Part shown: positions 28,201-39,533 of the stretch, piece by piece | Layout: every line of letters begins with the position of its first letter | How positions within the stretch are numbered: position 1 is the first letter of the stretch | From: Gerris lacustris | Lineage: Eukaryota > Arthropoda > Insecta > Hemiptera > Gerridae | Direction of reading: 5' to 3' | Assembly: GCA_951217055.1 (NCBI GenBank) | Contig: OX578282.1 | Span: 47,364,329 to 47,428,328, forward strand | Length of the DNA: 64,000 nucleotides | The notes under the pieces: generated by a model | What the model was told of the DNA's origin: nothing | The model's input: only the letters and a program-made list of their open reading frames with translations | The model's database searches: none | Translations under genes and position numbers: made by a program

Positions 28201-30910
28201 GAGGTGCGTTGGCAGGAAGTATTCTCTTTGAGGGGCGTACATAGGGCATCTAAGCAACAAATGGGCCAAGTCCTCAGCCTCGTGTAAGTCGCACACAGTA
28301 CATTCTTCATTGCTATTAATCTTGTACATTATTCCATTAAATGATATTTTAATTATCCCATAGCCGGAGGTTCGGATTTGTGCTAAAACTTTTTGCATTT
28401 TAAAATTAAGGCCATAATTAAGATAGTTAGTGGAATCATTCTTAGAGCAGTAGAGGATGTGGTAGAAATTATTATACGATGAATCTTGTATTCTTTTGAA
28501 ATCTTCCTTCTCGAGTTTAGTCTTGTATTTGTTTATTATATCTCTTATTGTGATGTTATTTATTTGGCCGTTAAAAAGTTGGTCTAATTCATAACCACCT
28601 ATATTATTCAAAATATCTTTGACCTGAGTATACCAATTAAATTTATTTGTATTTGACGGAACCTTGTCCAGGTATTTAAGCCGCTCGAGGCAGACTCGCA
28701 GGATATTATTTTCATCTAGCGACTGTACGTGGTTGTACCAATTTAGGGCTAATTTTAAAATATATTGTGAGATATGTGGGATTCCAAATTCCGCGCGAAT
28801 CATGTAGTGAGGGACATTCCTTTTAAGAGAGAAGTAGTTTTTAAAAAAATAATTTTGTGCTGCCTCCAGATCTTCGAAATATCGTAGAGCCCAAATGGCA
28901 GCGCCATAAGTAAGTGTTGATCGAACACAACTATTATACGTTTGGAGAACAGCTTGGAATGATTTGTTCTTGGTGCGTGCCAGAGTTTCTCGTAAAGCTC
29001 CTGATGCGGCCCTACTTCGGGAGATAGATTGTTTTGCCGCTGCCTCAAATACTCCTTTTTTTGAAAAACAAACACCTAAGTAATTAAATTTAGTAACCTC
29101 TTCTAATTCTTTTCCATTATAGTTAATTTTTATATTTTTCTGTTTTGTTTTCCCTTTGCTAAATCGCAAAACCTTTGATTTGTCTAAATTAACTTCTAAT
29201 TGGTAATACCTGGAAAAAAAATCAATATAAACAAAAAAGTACCTATCACCACCTTACAAGCACTCAACCCCATCTCAAATCTTACCATTTGACTGGCGGT
29301 CCGCCAGTCATTTTACATACAGGGTCCCTGTATGTAAAATTATTCCTCTAAGTAATAAACCTGTACCTATAGTCAAACTTTAAAAATATTATCATTTATT
29401 TATATGAGATGATATCTCTTACTTTTATGAGTAAATATTGGTATTACAGTATTACCCTGTTAAACAGGACATGTGGGAATCCGGAACCTTCAGTAATCCA
29501 GATGATCCTCCATTGAGAATGCAAGCCCCTTAACAATTATAATTATATCGAAAATCGCTTGCAATGATCACTTCTTACAATCATTCTTGCTGACCCTGTG
29601 CCAACTGACAACTTGGAAAATGCACTGAAAATGAAAGTTTAAAAGTTGATATGTTCAGTATAGCTAACTGTTGAAAACTGATAGGAATGTACATATGTCT
29701 GTTCATTCACATACATATTTTGTTCATGCTGTAAATTTAATTTACTTATCCATACATAATGTTAATACAAATATAGTATCCAGACATATATTTTTTTATG
29801 AAGTGTTTTATTTTTTTAAGTGTTTTATTAAAACCTCGCTAATCCGGATGACCCTACGCCTGAATTCATCCGGATTAACAGGGTCCTACTGTAATTACAT
29901 ACAGTGAATTATATACAGTGGCAGCCCTCTTAACAGGCCACCTTGAGACCGAACCTATGGCCGGATAACAAAAAGGCCAGGTTAAACCAACTTTTCAATA
30001 GTCACTCATTTCACAAAAAACTAATAACGTCCCCACCGCAATTTGTTAACTGTTAAACTACAACAGACAGGAGTCAACTGATTGTCACAAAATAGTGGTT
30101 AACAGACCTTTTGTTCTTTACACACCAGGTTAAAAAGTCACTGATCTTTCATAAATAATTCAAGAAATTATTCAGTAATCCTTTTAAAAATGTTAATTGT
30201 ACAAGCAGTTCTTAATTAACGACAGGGATAGAATCTAAATAACAGGTCATAATTCTGTCAACAAATGTGGAAAACCTCTAACATATATAAGTTATGCTTG
30301 TAATATCGACTAACAGTAGAAGCCATTTGCCCTCAAGTATAACAATGTTCATTAAAATAAGATTGAAAAGGATACAATCTAGACCAGATGCAATAAAGGA
30401 TGCAGGTAAGGATTTAGATTTTCTCTTGTTTAGTCTCAACTGTTTCTCTAAGCTTGAAATAACTTTGTCCTCTTCTCTATTTGCATCTTTCAATGATTGC
30501 AGTCGCTGTTTCCTCATCTGTTCTTCAAGAATTTTCTGATCTCGTTTGCTTTCCATATTATCTTTGGATAAATCAGTCAGAGTGACTTCAGTTTCAGACG
30601 TCTCTTCCTCCAATTGGACAGGTTGCAAGTGTGATTTAGATTTACCTTTCTTCTCATCATCAGAGAAAATGTCGTTTTTACCTTTAATCGTATCGTTTTT
30701 GTTTTTATTCTTTTCGTTTTTACGGTATTCTTGGTTATTTTTAACGCGCTTTAAATATGATTTTACTTTATCGTTTTTCTTACGTTGTCTTTCATCTTTG
30801 CGAAGTTCTCTTCGAGTTTTAACTTGAGGTTTATTGTTAAAATTAGTAGATTTACCTTTCCCTCCTGGTCTTTTATTAAAATTCTTCTTATTTTTACCGG
30901 AAAATTTCAT
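18540..30910 (-). CDS. NOM1: Nucleolar MIF4G domain-containing protein NOM1 (Sgd1 homologue)
   Basis: NOM1/Sgd1 is a nucleolar factor of small ribosomal subunit biogenesis; family members bind eIF4A-type helicases. Ten exons (minus strand): 30910-30376, 27497-26728, 26602-26287, 25966-25845, 25515-25322, 22357-22182, 22062-21866, 20923-20759, 19989-19858 and 18809-18540. All introns are GT/AG and the phases fit, giving 958 residues against about 860 in human. Residues 1-178 are very basic (KTRRELRKDERQRKK) and end LNKRKSKSLPASFIASGLDY, like the human N-terminal block. Exon 2 is Asp/Glu/Ser-rich. Exon 3 opens with GKYVPPALRAK and the MIF4G domain (KGLLNRLAESNMHGIATQIE, then VLRNVGFSLRKDD in exon 5). 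Exon 7 has RGRWWIVGSAW and INTDIRKNIFCILMTAE, leading into the MA3 domain (DFEDAFEKLHKLGLKGQ). The acceptor of exon 7 uses a T run of about 26 bases as its polypyrimidine tract. Every exon is intact despite heavy transposon load in the introns. The start at 30910 is the first Met of a basic frame. Confidence 0.95.
18866..19774 (+). mobile_element. internally deleted Tc1/mariner-IS630-type transposon in NOM1 intron 9
   Basis: Perfect terminal inverted repeats of about 30 bp begin CAGGGTGCGGCAGGGAAACT, bounded by TA (18864-18865 and 19775-19776). Only about 0.9 kb long. The ends and both termini of a transposase gene remain, but the catalytic core has been lost. It lies in the opposite orientation to NOM1. 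Confidence 0.92.
18990..19664 (+). pseudogene. transposase remnant lacking the DDE core
   Basis: The N-terminal piece (MRWTKEQRAFAVEAYFSNS, then FNIHPTGPVPRRQSIVSWV) is the helix-turn-helix of the DUF4817-type transposases. A frameshift leads to RSARKHAAALGISDRTVRGI, the second HTH. At about 19440 a run of some 19 T residues is followed by WGYLKSIVYNDKP and, after another shift, NIRQAITNIPVDMLERVERN and EGRHLPDVIFKT, the family C-terminus. The T run therefore marks the deletion junction where the catalytic region was removed. Not functional. Confidence 0.88.
21200..21656. mobile_element. Fold-back element in NOM1 intron 7
   Basis: Left arm 21201-21389 and right arm 21480-21655 are inverted copies over roughly 170-180 bp, with the centre at about 21425. 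Shared blocks include CATCATCAGGCCTGTTATAT, GTTAAGTGGTGGAGTCAAAA and ATTCATTAGTTTGAAATGG (left arm or its complement). No open frame is present. The right arm ends with a CTGATGATG-stem-GAAA motif. Confidence 0.85.
21636..21661 (+). other. hammerhead-like core at the end of the NOM1 intron 7 fold-back
   Basis: CTGATGA, T, stem GTCCC, loop TAAT, stem GGGAC, then GAAA. CTGATGA...GAAA is the conserved hammerhead core, here with a single extra T before stem II. In the left arm the equivalent position reads GGGAATC, so the GAAA is lost there. Stems I and III were not found. Confidence 0.3.
22414..22954 (+). mobile_element. pogo/Tigger-type element in NOM1 intron 5
   Basis: The left end CAGTAGAACCCCTTATATCC and the right end (reverse complement CATTAGAACCCTTCATATCC) are inverted repeats next to TA on both sides. 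An internal plus-strand segment near 22683-22755 translates to LKLGSELGVGVTTIIKDWKK, the CENP-B/pogo N-terminal helix-turn-helix. At 541 bp it is a deletion derivative with only a DNA-binding scrap left. Confidence 0.82.
23864..24031 (-). pseudogene. MADF-domain coding fragment, probably from a PIF/Harbinger element
   Basis: Minus-strand reading gives VLIEYIRANPELYDPTNREY, then RNQHSRKEAWYEIGDALC, a clear N-terminal half of a MADF (Myb/SANT-like) domain, followed by a stop at 23864-23866. MADF proteins are common both as host transcription factors and as the second gene of PIF/Harbinger transposons. The surroundings (24120-24360), with repeated CACGTCACGTCAGA, suggest a transposon terminus. 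It lies in NOM1 intron 5 on the same strand but would be removed by splicing. It begins right after TTTTTAAG, a possible acceptor. Confidence 0.6.
25266..25293. repeat. (TA)n microsatellite in NOM1 intron 5
   Basis: About 14 TA units lie close to the donor of NOM1 exon 5. Confidence 0.9.
27570..27585. repeat. 16-bp target-site duplication, left copy
   Basis: AAAAAAAATCAATATA is repeated exactly at 29214-29229 and brackets the LINE between them. It marks the insertion site in NOM1 intron 1. Confidence 0.93.
27586..29213 (-). mobile_element. 5'-truncated non-LTR retrotransposon in NOM1 intron 1
   Basis: An exact 16-bp target duplication (27570-27585 and 29214-29229) brackets the element. On the minus strand it runs from a truncated 5' end inside the reverse transcriptase frame, through the C-terminal domain and a 3' UTR, to a short TTAGA-type repeat tail (plus strand GATTAGATTAGATTAGAT at 27586). 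Same transcriptional orientation as NOM1. The precise duplication implies a recent target-primed insertion. Confidence 0.95.
28069..29211 (-). pseudogene. C-terminal part of LINE ORF2 (post-reverse-transcriptase region)
   Basis: The frame is open for about 380 codons from the 5' truncation. It starts QLEVNLDKSKVLRFSK, the end of the RT palm, then FNYLGVCFSKKGVFE and LTYGAAIWALRYFE, conserved after RT in LINEs. Near the end is CTVCDLHEAEDLAHLLLRCP, a C-X2-C-X9-H-X4-C zinc finger typical of arthropod I/Jockey/R1-like elements. It lacks the endonuclease and the RT catalytic YADD, so it is not autonomous, but the frame shows no internal stop, consistent with youth. Confidence 0.9.
29291..29340. 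repeat. two adjacent perfect palindromes, each with a single central T
   Basis: 29291-29309 is GACTGGCGG-T-CCGCCAGTC (9-bp arms). Directly after it, 29310-29340 is a 15-bp arm ATTTTACATACAGGG, one T, and the exact reverse complement. Both could extrude as hairpins with almost no loop. They lie in NOM1 intron 1, 60 bp from the LINE insertion. They could be MITE remnants or hairpin-repair footprints. Confidence 0.9.
29447..29891. mobile_element. pogo/Tigger-like MITE in NOM1 intron 1
   Basis: The left end CAGTATTACCCTGTTAA and the right end (reverse complement CAGTAGGACCCTGTTAA) are inverted repeats next to TA on both sides. AATCCGGA-type sequence near both ends is typical of pogo/Tigger termini. 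No transposase frame remains in 445 bp. Confidence 0.78.
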
Positions 30911-33219
30911 TATGATTTAGGTAAATATTATAATTTGTGCATTAAAATAAAAATTAAGAAAAAACTCCCAAACTCCTAACTATTAAAGAACAGCTAATTT
31001 CCTTAGAAAATATAAATTAGCAAACTTTAAACTTAAAAATTACAACCAAAAAAAGTATTTAAAGTCAAAAGTCGAAAACAAAATCCACGTGAAAACGGCT
31101 GTGTTTTGAAGAAGGTTCTAATCAGGTTTCCATTATCTGTGTCTGTATACCTCAGTTGCTCAAATATTCAATAGAATGCGTTCGTTGCTTCAAAACAATT
31201 AACATTTTCCTTCTTGGAAATACTAAAATTAAAAATTTAGATTTTTAACAAGAAATCTATAATTAATTTCTAAACAACAAAATAAATTATAATTGTAATT
31301 TAAAGATACATTAATACTATTTATACAGAAATAAATTATATTAAGTATTACGTAAATCCTATTTATACTTGGATTGCTTTAATAGTTTTTGTTTTTTACT
31401 TTCTCATAAAAAAAGAATAGAGTATTGTGATGTAGTATTGTGATGGCGCGAAAATTCGATTTTGATGGATTTACACGTTTTGAGGTCCCCTGAGTCCAAA
31501 AAAGTGGGTTTAAAAATTGTCTGTCTGTCTGTCGTCTGTGCAGACGCCTGGAGTCTAAACTGATAGGCCGATTTTGACAAATTTTGGCATACATGTTCAG
31601 AAAAATCATACCCCGAGCCGAGGGGAAATCGAGAAATTAATTTTAGCTTCAAATTTGGGGGTGCTACCCCCAAAAAACTCTGAAAAAACGTGAAAAAAAA
31701 ATATTTCTCGAAAACGTTACCGACGATTTTGATTAAAAAATTCTAAAATGTAGTCCATTTAAATACGAATCCAACGATATAAGCCGTTTTCCCGGGAAAA
31801 ATCTAGTTCCTGGGAAAATAGCTTAAAACGCGGACGGAGAGAGCCCGGGTTCGATTCCCCGCCGGGAGAAGTTACTTTGTGATAAATTTTGATGAAATGT
31901 TTTATAATAATTAAATGAAATGTAAAACGAAAACTAGTAAATGGATAACACTGGGCCAAGTAATTATGAACTTATATATGAAAAGGTTTGACTGAGTTGA
32001 ACGATTCTTTTGTTGTTGTTAAAGTGTACTCCAATTCCTGAGGCAGTGATTGACCTAAAAACCAAAATAAGTCTGCAGAAAGTTTTTTGGACAAATTAAG
32101 ATTTTTTTTTTTTTCGGAAAAAAGTTAGTGTAACTCCGGATCTCGCGGTCGGTCTAAGATTAGGCTAGACTGCATTTAATGTCTTCTTAGTGCGCAAATT
32201 TAGAGCTCTGCCGAGCCTGCCCTGTCCCAGTCGAACTTGTGGCTTCAGAGTGGCCGATTTTTAAATAATAAGTTTTTTTGGGATTTCGTCTAATTCTGAG
32301 AACGTTTTTGGTCAATCTTAATTGATTTTTGATGTCGCATTTTTGTAAGAAAGAAATCACTCCTCTCTCCCCCCCCCCCAAACATTAAAAAATAATACCT
32401 CGGGAACAGTTTGAGCTAGAGACTTCGGAGTTAAATTGCATTTGGACGATAAAAATGCATTAAAAAGAGTTATTTTTTTCACGACGATATAATAAACGGT
32501 TCAAAATTTATAGCTAAAACAAACTTTTAAATGTCCGCCATCTTGAAGGGGATGGACCGAATATGCCGGAAATCGAACTCGTCCGATTTGTTGAATTGCC
32601 TTCACTTACTGAATGCATAGACTTGCCAACTTTGTTTGATTATTAAATGTTTATGAGATTAATCATAGGCAATACCACGCTATTGATTTCGCTGGGTAAA
32701 TCTAATAGAAGTTTAGGTTTGGTTTGGTTATACATAATTGAATTCAGTTGATAAAAAAAATACCTAAAATGCACTAGCATTTCATTGACGTTTATAATTA
32801 ACATTTTCTATGATTGACGAAAGACTAATAATTGTTTCTATGACGCATTTCAGTAATTATAAAAGTTTCTTTCGTCATTTAAATAACGTAAAAGAAAAAG
32901 TAATTTGATGGCGTTAAGAGATTCAACCCAGTTAAGCTGCTGTTAAAAAGTAGTTATAACTTTATTAATTGTAACACAAAACTATTTGAATATAAACCAT
33001 AATAAGTTATTCTACCTACATCCAAATAATTTTGTGTTCCGGAACACAATAAGAACAAATCATTCATCAAAATCGTTTTGTGTTCCTACAACTAATATAG
33101 ATTAATTGGATAAAACTGGAACTGGATGAATAAATATTCCTCATTATTAAATAATTTAAAATATTTATACATCAATTAAAACATTATTGTCAAAACTGTC
33201 TCAGAGGGAGTTCTATTAC
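30911..33219. other. upstream flank of NOM1 and repeat-derived sequence
   Basis: No TATA box or initiator could be assigned for NOM1. About 31440-31700 contains a repeat with CTGTCTGTCTGTCGTCTGTG and ACCCCGAGCCGAGGGGAAA that reads like a dispersed non-coding element. About 32100-32600 is a second, GC-richer repeat-like block. No coding sequence is supported. Confidence 0.4.
31838..31868 (+). repeat. tRNA-like B box (possible SINE remnant)
   Basis: GCCCGGGTTCGATTCCCCG matches the RNA polymerase III B box (GGTTCGATTCC). No A box or cloverleaf could be built upstream, so this is not called a tRNA gene. It may be a scrap of a tRNA-derived SINE. Confidence 0.35.
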
Positions 33220-33936
33220 ATCTTATGAAGAAAGAAAAAAAAAAGAAAAAAAAGGGGGTCCTCCAAGTAGCGTGGCACATTCTTTCCTTGCATCCTATTC
33301 CTTTATTCTTTAACGATGTCATACTTCAAAAATAAATTATTGTCTAATTTTTCCCCCTTTTTAAATTCCAAAATTCCTCATACAAGTTCATCACAGCTTA
33401 CTCGCATATACTTTAACGATGTTATGCTAATAAACACATTGTCTAATTTATTTAATGTTTTCCCCTTTTTTTAATTTCAAAATTGTTTTGATTTTTTTTA
33501 TATGAATAAAAATATAAATTTAGCAAAATTTAAAGGGCGCAGACGGTTGCAATTATTATGTGGGACCATCTGTGAGCTACATTCGACAAACTATCCAAAT
33601 GTTATAAAACTTAGATAAATACATTTAAAGATGTAGGTGTAAGTAAATGTATGTTTGTATGCATGTAGAAGAGAAATTAATGGGAGCAGAAGGTTGAAAC
33701 TTATATAGGACCAACAATAAGCTAATTGTGACCTGCCATCCAAATTTCATTAAAATCGGGTGAGTAGTTTTTAAGATATGTCGGTTTGTAAAAATTATAG
33801 AATCGAGACCATAAATGTTCCCTGATGTCTGAAACGGATTTCTGTCTTCGAATTTTTCAATTTGGATATATAAAAAAAATGTTCGTTCTTCAGAACGATC
33901 ACATAGCGTTCGCTACCTTTGGTAAGCTAGGGAAGC
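33220..33936 (+). repeat. dispersed repeat family copy
   Basis: The order of blocks matches 37520-38222 and 60660-61230: GTGGCACAT start, ACTTTAACGATGTTATGC, GCGCAGACGGTTG, GCAGAAGGTTGAAACTTATA, CCAAATTTCATTAAAATCGG, TGTCTGAAACGGATTTCTGT, then a degenerate terminal hairpin GCTACCTTTGGTAAGCTAGG. No open frame. Probably a non-autonomous mobile family; class not determined. Confidence 0.78.
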
Positions 33937-36900
33937 AAAATACATAAATATTTGTAAGAATCACCTTTACTAACCTGCTGACTGTAAATATTATTATTTA
34001 ATTTGTTTTTATTGATTACGGTATAAATGAGAGTATGATTTTATTTAATTGGAAAATATGACATTCATATAATTTAATTTATTATAAAATCACTTTATTA
34101 TCAAAACTGTATTGCATTGCCTCTTAAAATCAATTAATAAAGACCTATTCACATCAGTTTAATTTCCCAGAGTTACAATTAGTATGATTAAGGTAAACAT
34201 TATTTTGGTTGAAATATTACACTTTATTTTACATAAAGTTTTAATAGATTGTTTGAACTTGGTTCAGTAACAGTTATTATCCGTTCGTCCGTCCAAATCA
34301 TATTAATAAGACTAGGTAAATATATTGTTAATAAGGTAAAATATTCCCTATTTCGATCTATATAATGAGTGAATAGGTTATTTTTAGGTTTATTTATTTT
34401 TCTTAAAACTTAATACAGAAATCAATAAGTTCCTGGGTACTGGATATGCATCATTCATGATTTCCGAAGAGGAATAATTTTAATTAAAGATAAAATCATT
34501 ACAATTCGTTTAATATCTCAAATAAATTATCCACTCTAGGTAGTATTATAAACACATCATATATAATTGTACATCGCTTAGTCAATCCTAGGCATCTAAA
34601 TGAACCTACAGACAACAGACCAATGGTATACCTGTCGGAATTAAAATGGAATTGAATTATTAGTTATATATTATTTATCATATTTATTTTACGTTTCAAG
34701 CAATGTTATGCAGTAATATGTAATATGCACTCTTTGCAGGAAGGGAGACTAGTACCATAATCTTATATATCGCTGTGATTATTAGAGTGAAGTTAATTTA
34801 TCGTCTCTACGAACCAATTTGTCATAAATTATTTCCTTTCTAATTATAAATTATAGTAGTAAGAGTAAGAAAACGCTTTTTTTTAAATAATAATATATAC
34901 AAATTACATAAAAAATAAAAATATTGCTAATCCTCGTCTGTAGTCTGTAGTATATATACAATTTTAATAATGTAACTATCCTAATTCAGTAGGTGAATCT
35001 TTATAATTCGTCAGCAGCTCCCTAAAATTGATTTCTTCTCAAGAAATGAGCCTACTAAATCGGTTTATTTGTTTGGTTAATACAATGAGAAATCATTATA
35101 CCTATATACTTCTATAGTTTACATTAGCCTAAACGTTGTTTACCTAACTACATTGATTTAATACATAGGTATGTCGAATGATTTATCATGTATTATGAAC
35201 ATGAACAAGAATAAGTAGGTAATCGATATTTAACTAGGTGTTATGTGTTTATTCTTAAATTGTCGTTTAAAAAAATGTAAGTAAATCTAATTTGTGATAA
35301 ATAATTATAATAGACATTAAAACATTGTAGAAAGCGTTATCTGACAAACTTTGATATAAGATTTTTAAAAATTAGTGTTTAATTTCTAATTACAAGGCTG
35401 AGGTAAGTCACGCGCTAACTTTTTTCTGGCGATTTTAATCAGCAATCTGATAGCAAGTCATTATTTATTGTTGTAACTGGAAAAATAACAGTGATAACAA
35501 TAATTTATTTTATTAATTCTATACAATTGATAACTACAACAAAGCTCAGGATAGCACAATCGGTCCTAGAAAATATAAGAAGTTTATTCTATTCAATTCC
35601 TATGCAGGTATAGACGTGCTGGAAGGAACGTAGACGCTTTATTTTGGGAGGTCAAACCCTTTGAATGCATCGACCGCCAGATATTTTGACGGATTTATCT
35701 CACTGAGTACGAGACCCGGACATCAGGTAGCCCCAAGTCATATCAGGCCTCCAAGAACAAAGCAATGACACTCTCAATAGACGCTTTATTGCAGCCACGA
35801 ACAAAAATAATTGAACGTGGGCCTTATCAAATTTAATGGCGTATTGTCATACATATCGGTTATGCAAGAATAGACAGAAAACGATTACTTTTAAAATGCA
35901 GTTGCGCTCAATGCATTTGCCATTGTACTCTAGCAATTTTCCTTTCACACACAGTAGAACCACACAATAAAGGACAAGTAAGAGCTAAGGGTTGTCCGTT
36001 ATTATAAAAGTTCGTTTTATATCAAATTATTATTTTAAATAATAATGCAGAAGGTTGTACGTCAATATAAGTACAGTAGTTTGATATAATAAGTGTTAAT
36101 TATACATAAAATAAAAGATAGCCATAAACAAAGGTTTAATAAGCAATATGTGATAAATACTGAACAAATCAGAACTGGATATGGTCAGGTGATGGTGTCA
36201 AAAGACAATTCGCTATTTAACTTCATTTGTCTGTGAGGAACAAAATTTGAAATACCTACATAATTGTTTAATCCACTTTCTGATAACTTACCTAGAAAGC
36301 TCAAATTTACATAGATTATGTATTATAATAAAAAAAGAAAATCTTCATAAAATTAGTAGTTTATTTTATAATTGCTCTTATACCAACAACCGCTAACATA
36401 CTTTTTTCTTATCAGAAACCGAAACCGCAATTGTTATGGATATTTTGGAGAACAGTTTTGGTTTTAAAAGTATCAAAAAATTTTGTAATTGTGCAGACAA
36501 AACTTTACTTTTATATAGAAAAATGTAATTATAACTTTACATAATTTTATAAATACACATCAGTTTACTTAATAAAATAACAAACAGCGAATATATAGTG
36601 ACAACTTCAGATTTACTTTGAGTGGTGAAATTAGCAAATAAGTCCTAAATCCTACTTTTCAGTTTTGATCTTACTAAGTGACTACCTCAATTCTGCCCTA
36701 GTCCTAGTTTCAAACTATGTCGAGGACAAATAAATCAAAGTTCTTCATAACAAATTAAAAGATTATACAAAATAAACAAAATTAAAATTCATTATTATAT
36801 AGGATTAAGAACCATGGATAATTTGATTACAAATTATAAGATTTCAAAACAGGTTAAAGAAATCATCAGTTTTTCGAATGGCTTTCAAAAATTGACTACA

Positions 36901-37519
36901 TATTCATAATGTCTACGACATTTTTCGGTGTTTTTAATTTTTTTTTATTAGAAATTACAAAAATAGATGTAACGGAAACCTCAGAGATGAACGAAATATA
37001 ATCATGGTATTTTCACCTCTAAATGAGTCAGTAAGACGGGTTTCATCATGTTATAAAATAATTCTTTAGTTAATAGGTCTATCTTAAATTTATATTTGAG
37101 GGTCCAGACAGATGACGCCGGAGATAATTCATCTAAGAGGTTCTACGCCTCACACTTGAGACCCTATACTTAATAATTTCTTTTATGACAACTTAAACAA
37201 ATGCGACAGATATGCCTGCGTGCTTCTAGTCAGGCAAGATTCTAGAGGAATCTAGCATCTTACCTCCTATTTCAGTAAGTTCTACGCCTACTTCAAAATA
37301 ATATCTGGTTTTTTAATTTTATTCAGAGATTTAAATAATAGCTTGATCCTAATTCTATACAAACGAAGGTTTTTTTTGTCTTCAAAAGGAAAAGGAGCTC
37401 ACAGCCAACACAAGTTTATTCCATTTAAAATAATTTATGATTTAACAATCTTTTTAACAGCTTTTATAACTTTATTACTTTATTAAAACCTATGAATGAA
37501 TAATAAAATAAAATACACT
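33937..37519. other. gene-free AT-rich stretch
   Basis: No open frame above background, transposon end or RNA gene was recognised in this 3.6 kb. A direct repeat TAGACGCTTTATT occurs at about 35629 and 35778, which may be edges of an unknown element. Confidence 0.4.
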
Positions 37520-38222
37520 GCCAATTAGAGTGGCACATAGCTTTTTCGCGTCCTATCGCGTATACTTTAATGATTTTAGGCTTTTAAAATCCATTAGTGA
37601 CTAATTTATGTAATTTTCCCCTAAATAAAGCCTGGTCGCCTGGTCTCGAGGTCTATAGGCTAGCCGTCAAATAGAGAGGTAAGGGAACCAAACCACCTCC
37701 TATTTCCCTCGTCTATTTCCCTCCCCACGTTCTCTCTTTAATAAAAATGATTTAGTTTTTGCGATCTTTAACACTTCATAGCGGTGTCGCTGTTGGTTTT
37801 ATTGAAAAATTGTATTTGAAAAAAATGTTTGTCTCATTGAATAGATGAAGTTAGATTCCCCAACCTAAAATTCCAATTTTAAATTTGAAGTTCACGTTTA
37901 CGCGAGCGTTGCGCGCGAACGCTTGGGTGGATAACGTTATCCAACAAACTCGTCTTGGGCATTGGTAAAATGAAGATGTGTACCAAATTTCATAAAAATC
38001 TGTCTACTTTTACTGAAGTTATCGTCGCACGTTTCAGGGGAAGCGGACACACAGATCGACAGACTAACAGACTGACAGACAGACAGACACGAGACCAAAA
38101 ATGTTCCCTGGTGTCTGAAACGGATTTCTGCCTTTGAATTTTTAAAATCAGAGGCATGAAATTTTTTCATCTTCAAAAGTGAACACATTGCTTCCGTTAC
38201 CTTCGGTAAACTCGGAAGCAAT
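37520..38222 (+). repeat. dispersed repeat family copy with intact 3' hairpin
   Basis: Starts GTGGCACATAGCTTTTTCGC and ends at the hairpin GCTTCCG-TTACC-TTC-GGTAA-ACT-CGGAAGC (38191-38220). The region just before carries GACAGACAGACAGACAC. A segment at 37625-37920 is not shared with the other copies and may be an insertion. Confidence 0.75.
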
Positions 38223-39533
38223 AAACAAATAGAAAACTTTATAAATTATATCAATAAAATTTATTGATATTGCAACATTTCCCTTCGTATGGATGAAGGC
38301 CCTTTAGATTCAAATCTTATGGATTAGGATATGTAGTAACCTGAAATGAAAAGACAATTTTCACAAGCTTTCTTATAATCATTAAGAGAGAGTCTGATTT
38401 ATACTCATAATCTGTACTAATCAGCTAGATCAGACCTAGATGTGTGGATGTTGAAATGACATGGGCAAGGTAATACATTTTGACGTGATTCAAGCCGATG
38501 ATTGTTTTTACTCTTTTATTTAACTTCCAAATCATGTAATCTAAATTTACCCATTCCCGACCACCTAGAAAGCTGGAACTTGGACAACCTAAGTAGTTAA
38601 TAAATTAACTATTAATTGATTTATTAATTAATTTGACTGTCTCCAAATCTTGTTTTCTAAATTTGTCTCACTTCCCAAATACCTAGTACGTTGAAACTTG
38701 CTAATACTTATTAATAAGTAATTTAATTTACTTACTAATATATAACCTAACAAATATAATTATATATTGAACTAGAAGTAAGGACTGATTTTTCTGCCGT
38801 TTCAATTCGCTAGGTTAAATACCCTGGGCGCTACGATGATAACACATATACATACACACTTACAGACGTCATCCTGAAAACCACTCAGGAGGTCTTAAAA
38901 ACACCCAAAACGGATAATTCAGTTGAAATCTCGAAAAAAATGTTGGGTGAAAACAATAGGTACTTTTCCTATACCATAGGTGCGAGGAAAAGTACTAAAA
39001 CTTATTTAGATAAGAACAATAACAAGACTACCAACATTAATTAATATTGTGCAACTTTTTTATTAGACCCATTGAATATAGTTATATTATTGAATATAAA
39101 TATATTTTAACCTAAATTTGACTCACTTCCCGACTAAGAAAGCTAGAACTTGATAATATTTTAATTTATGAATAAGTAACTTAATTAACTCACTAATATT
39201 CATATAACCAATGCAAGTAATAATAGCTTTTATTTGATTTTTTATTTAAGTTCGTAATCCTCCTAAATTAAGATAATTACATTGCGTTTTTTTGTAGTTA
39301 TGGCTTGAACAAAACTTAATTAGGATTTGTAAGGTGTGGAGAGGCGCTTTATTTCAATTTCTGATTATCTGATATAGTCTGATATAGACTACCAACATTA
39401 ATATTGTGAAAAATGTTGACTAGACCTATTGAATATATTTATATTAATGAATGGCCCACTTTCCAACTAACTAGAAAGCTAACTTGCTAATATTTGAATT
39501 TATTAATAAGTTACTTAAGTAACTTAATTATAA

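Noticed and set aside
31838..31868. tRNA gene
   Set aside because: Only a B-box/T-arm-like segment is present; no cloverleaf or A box could be formed.
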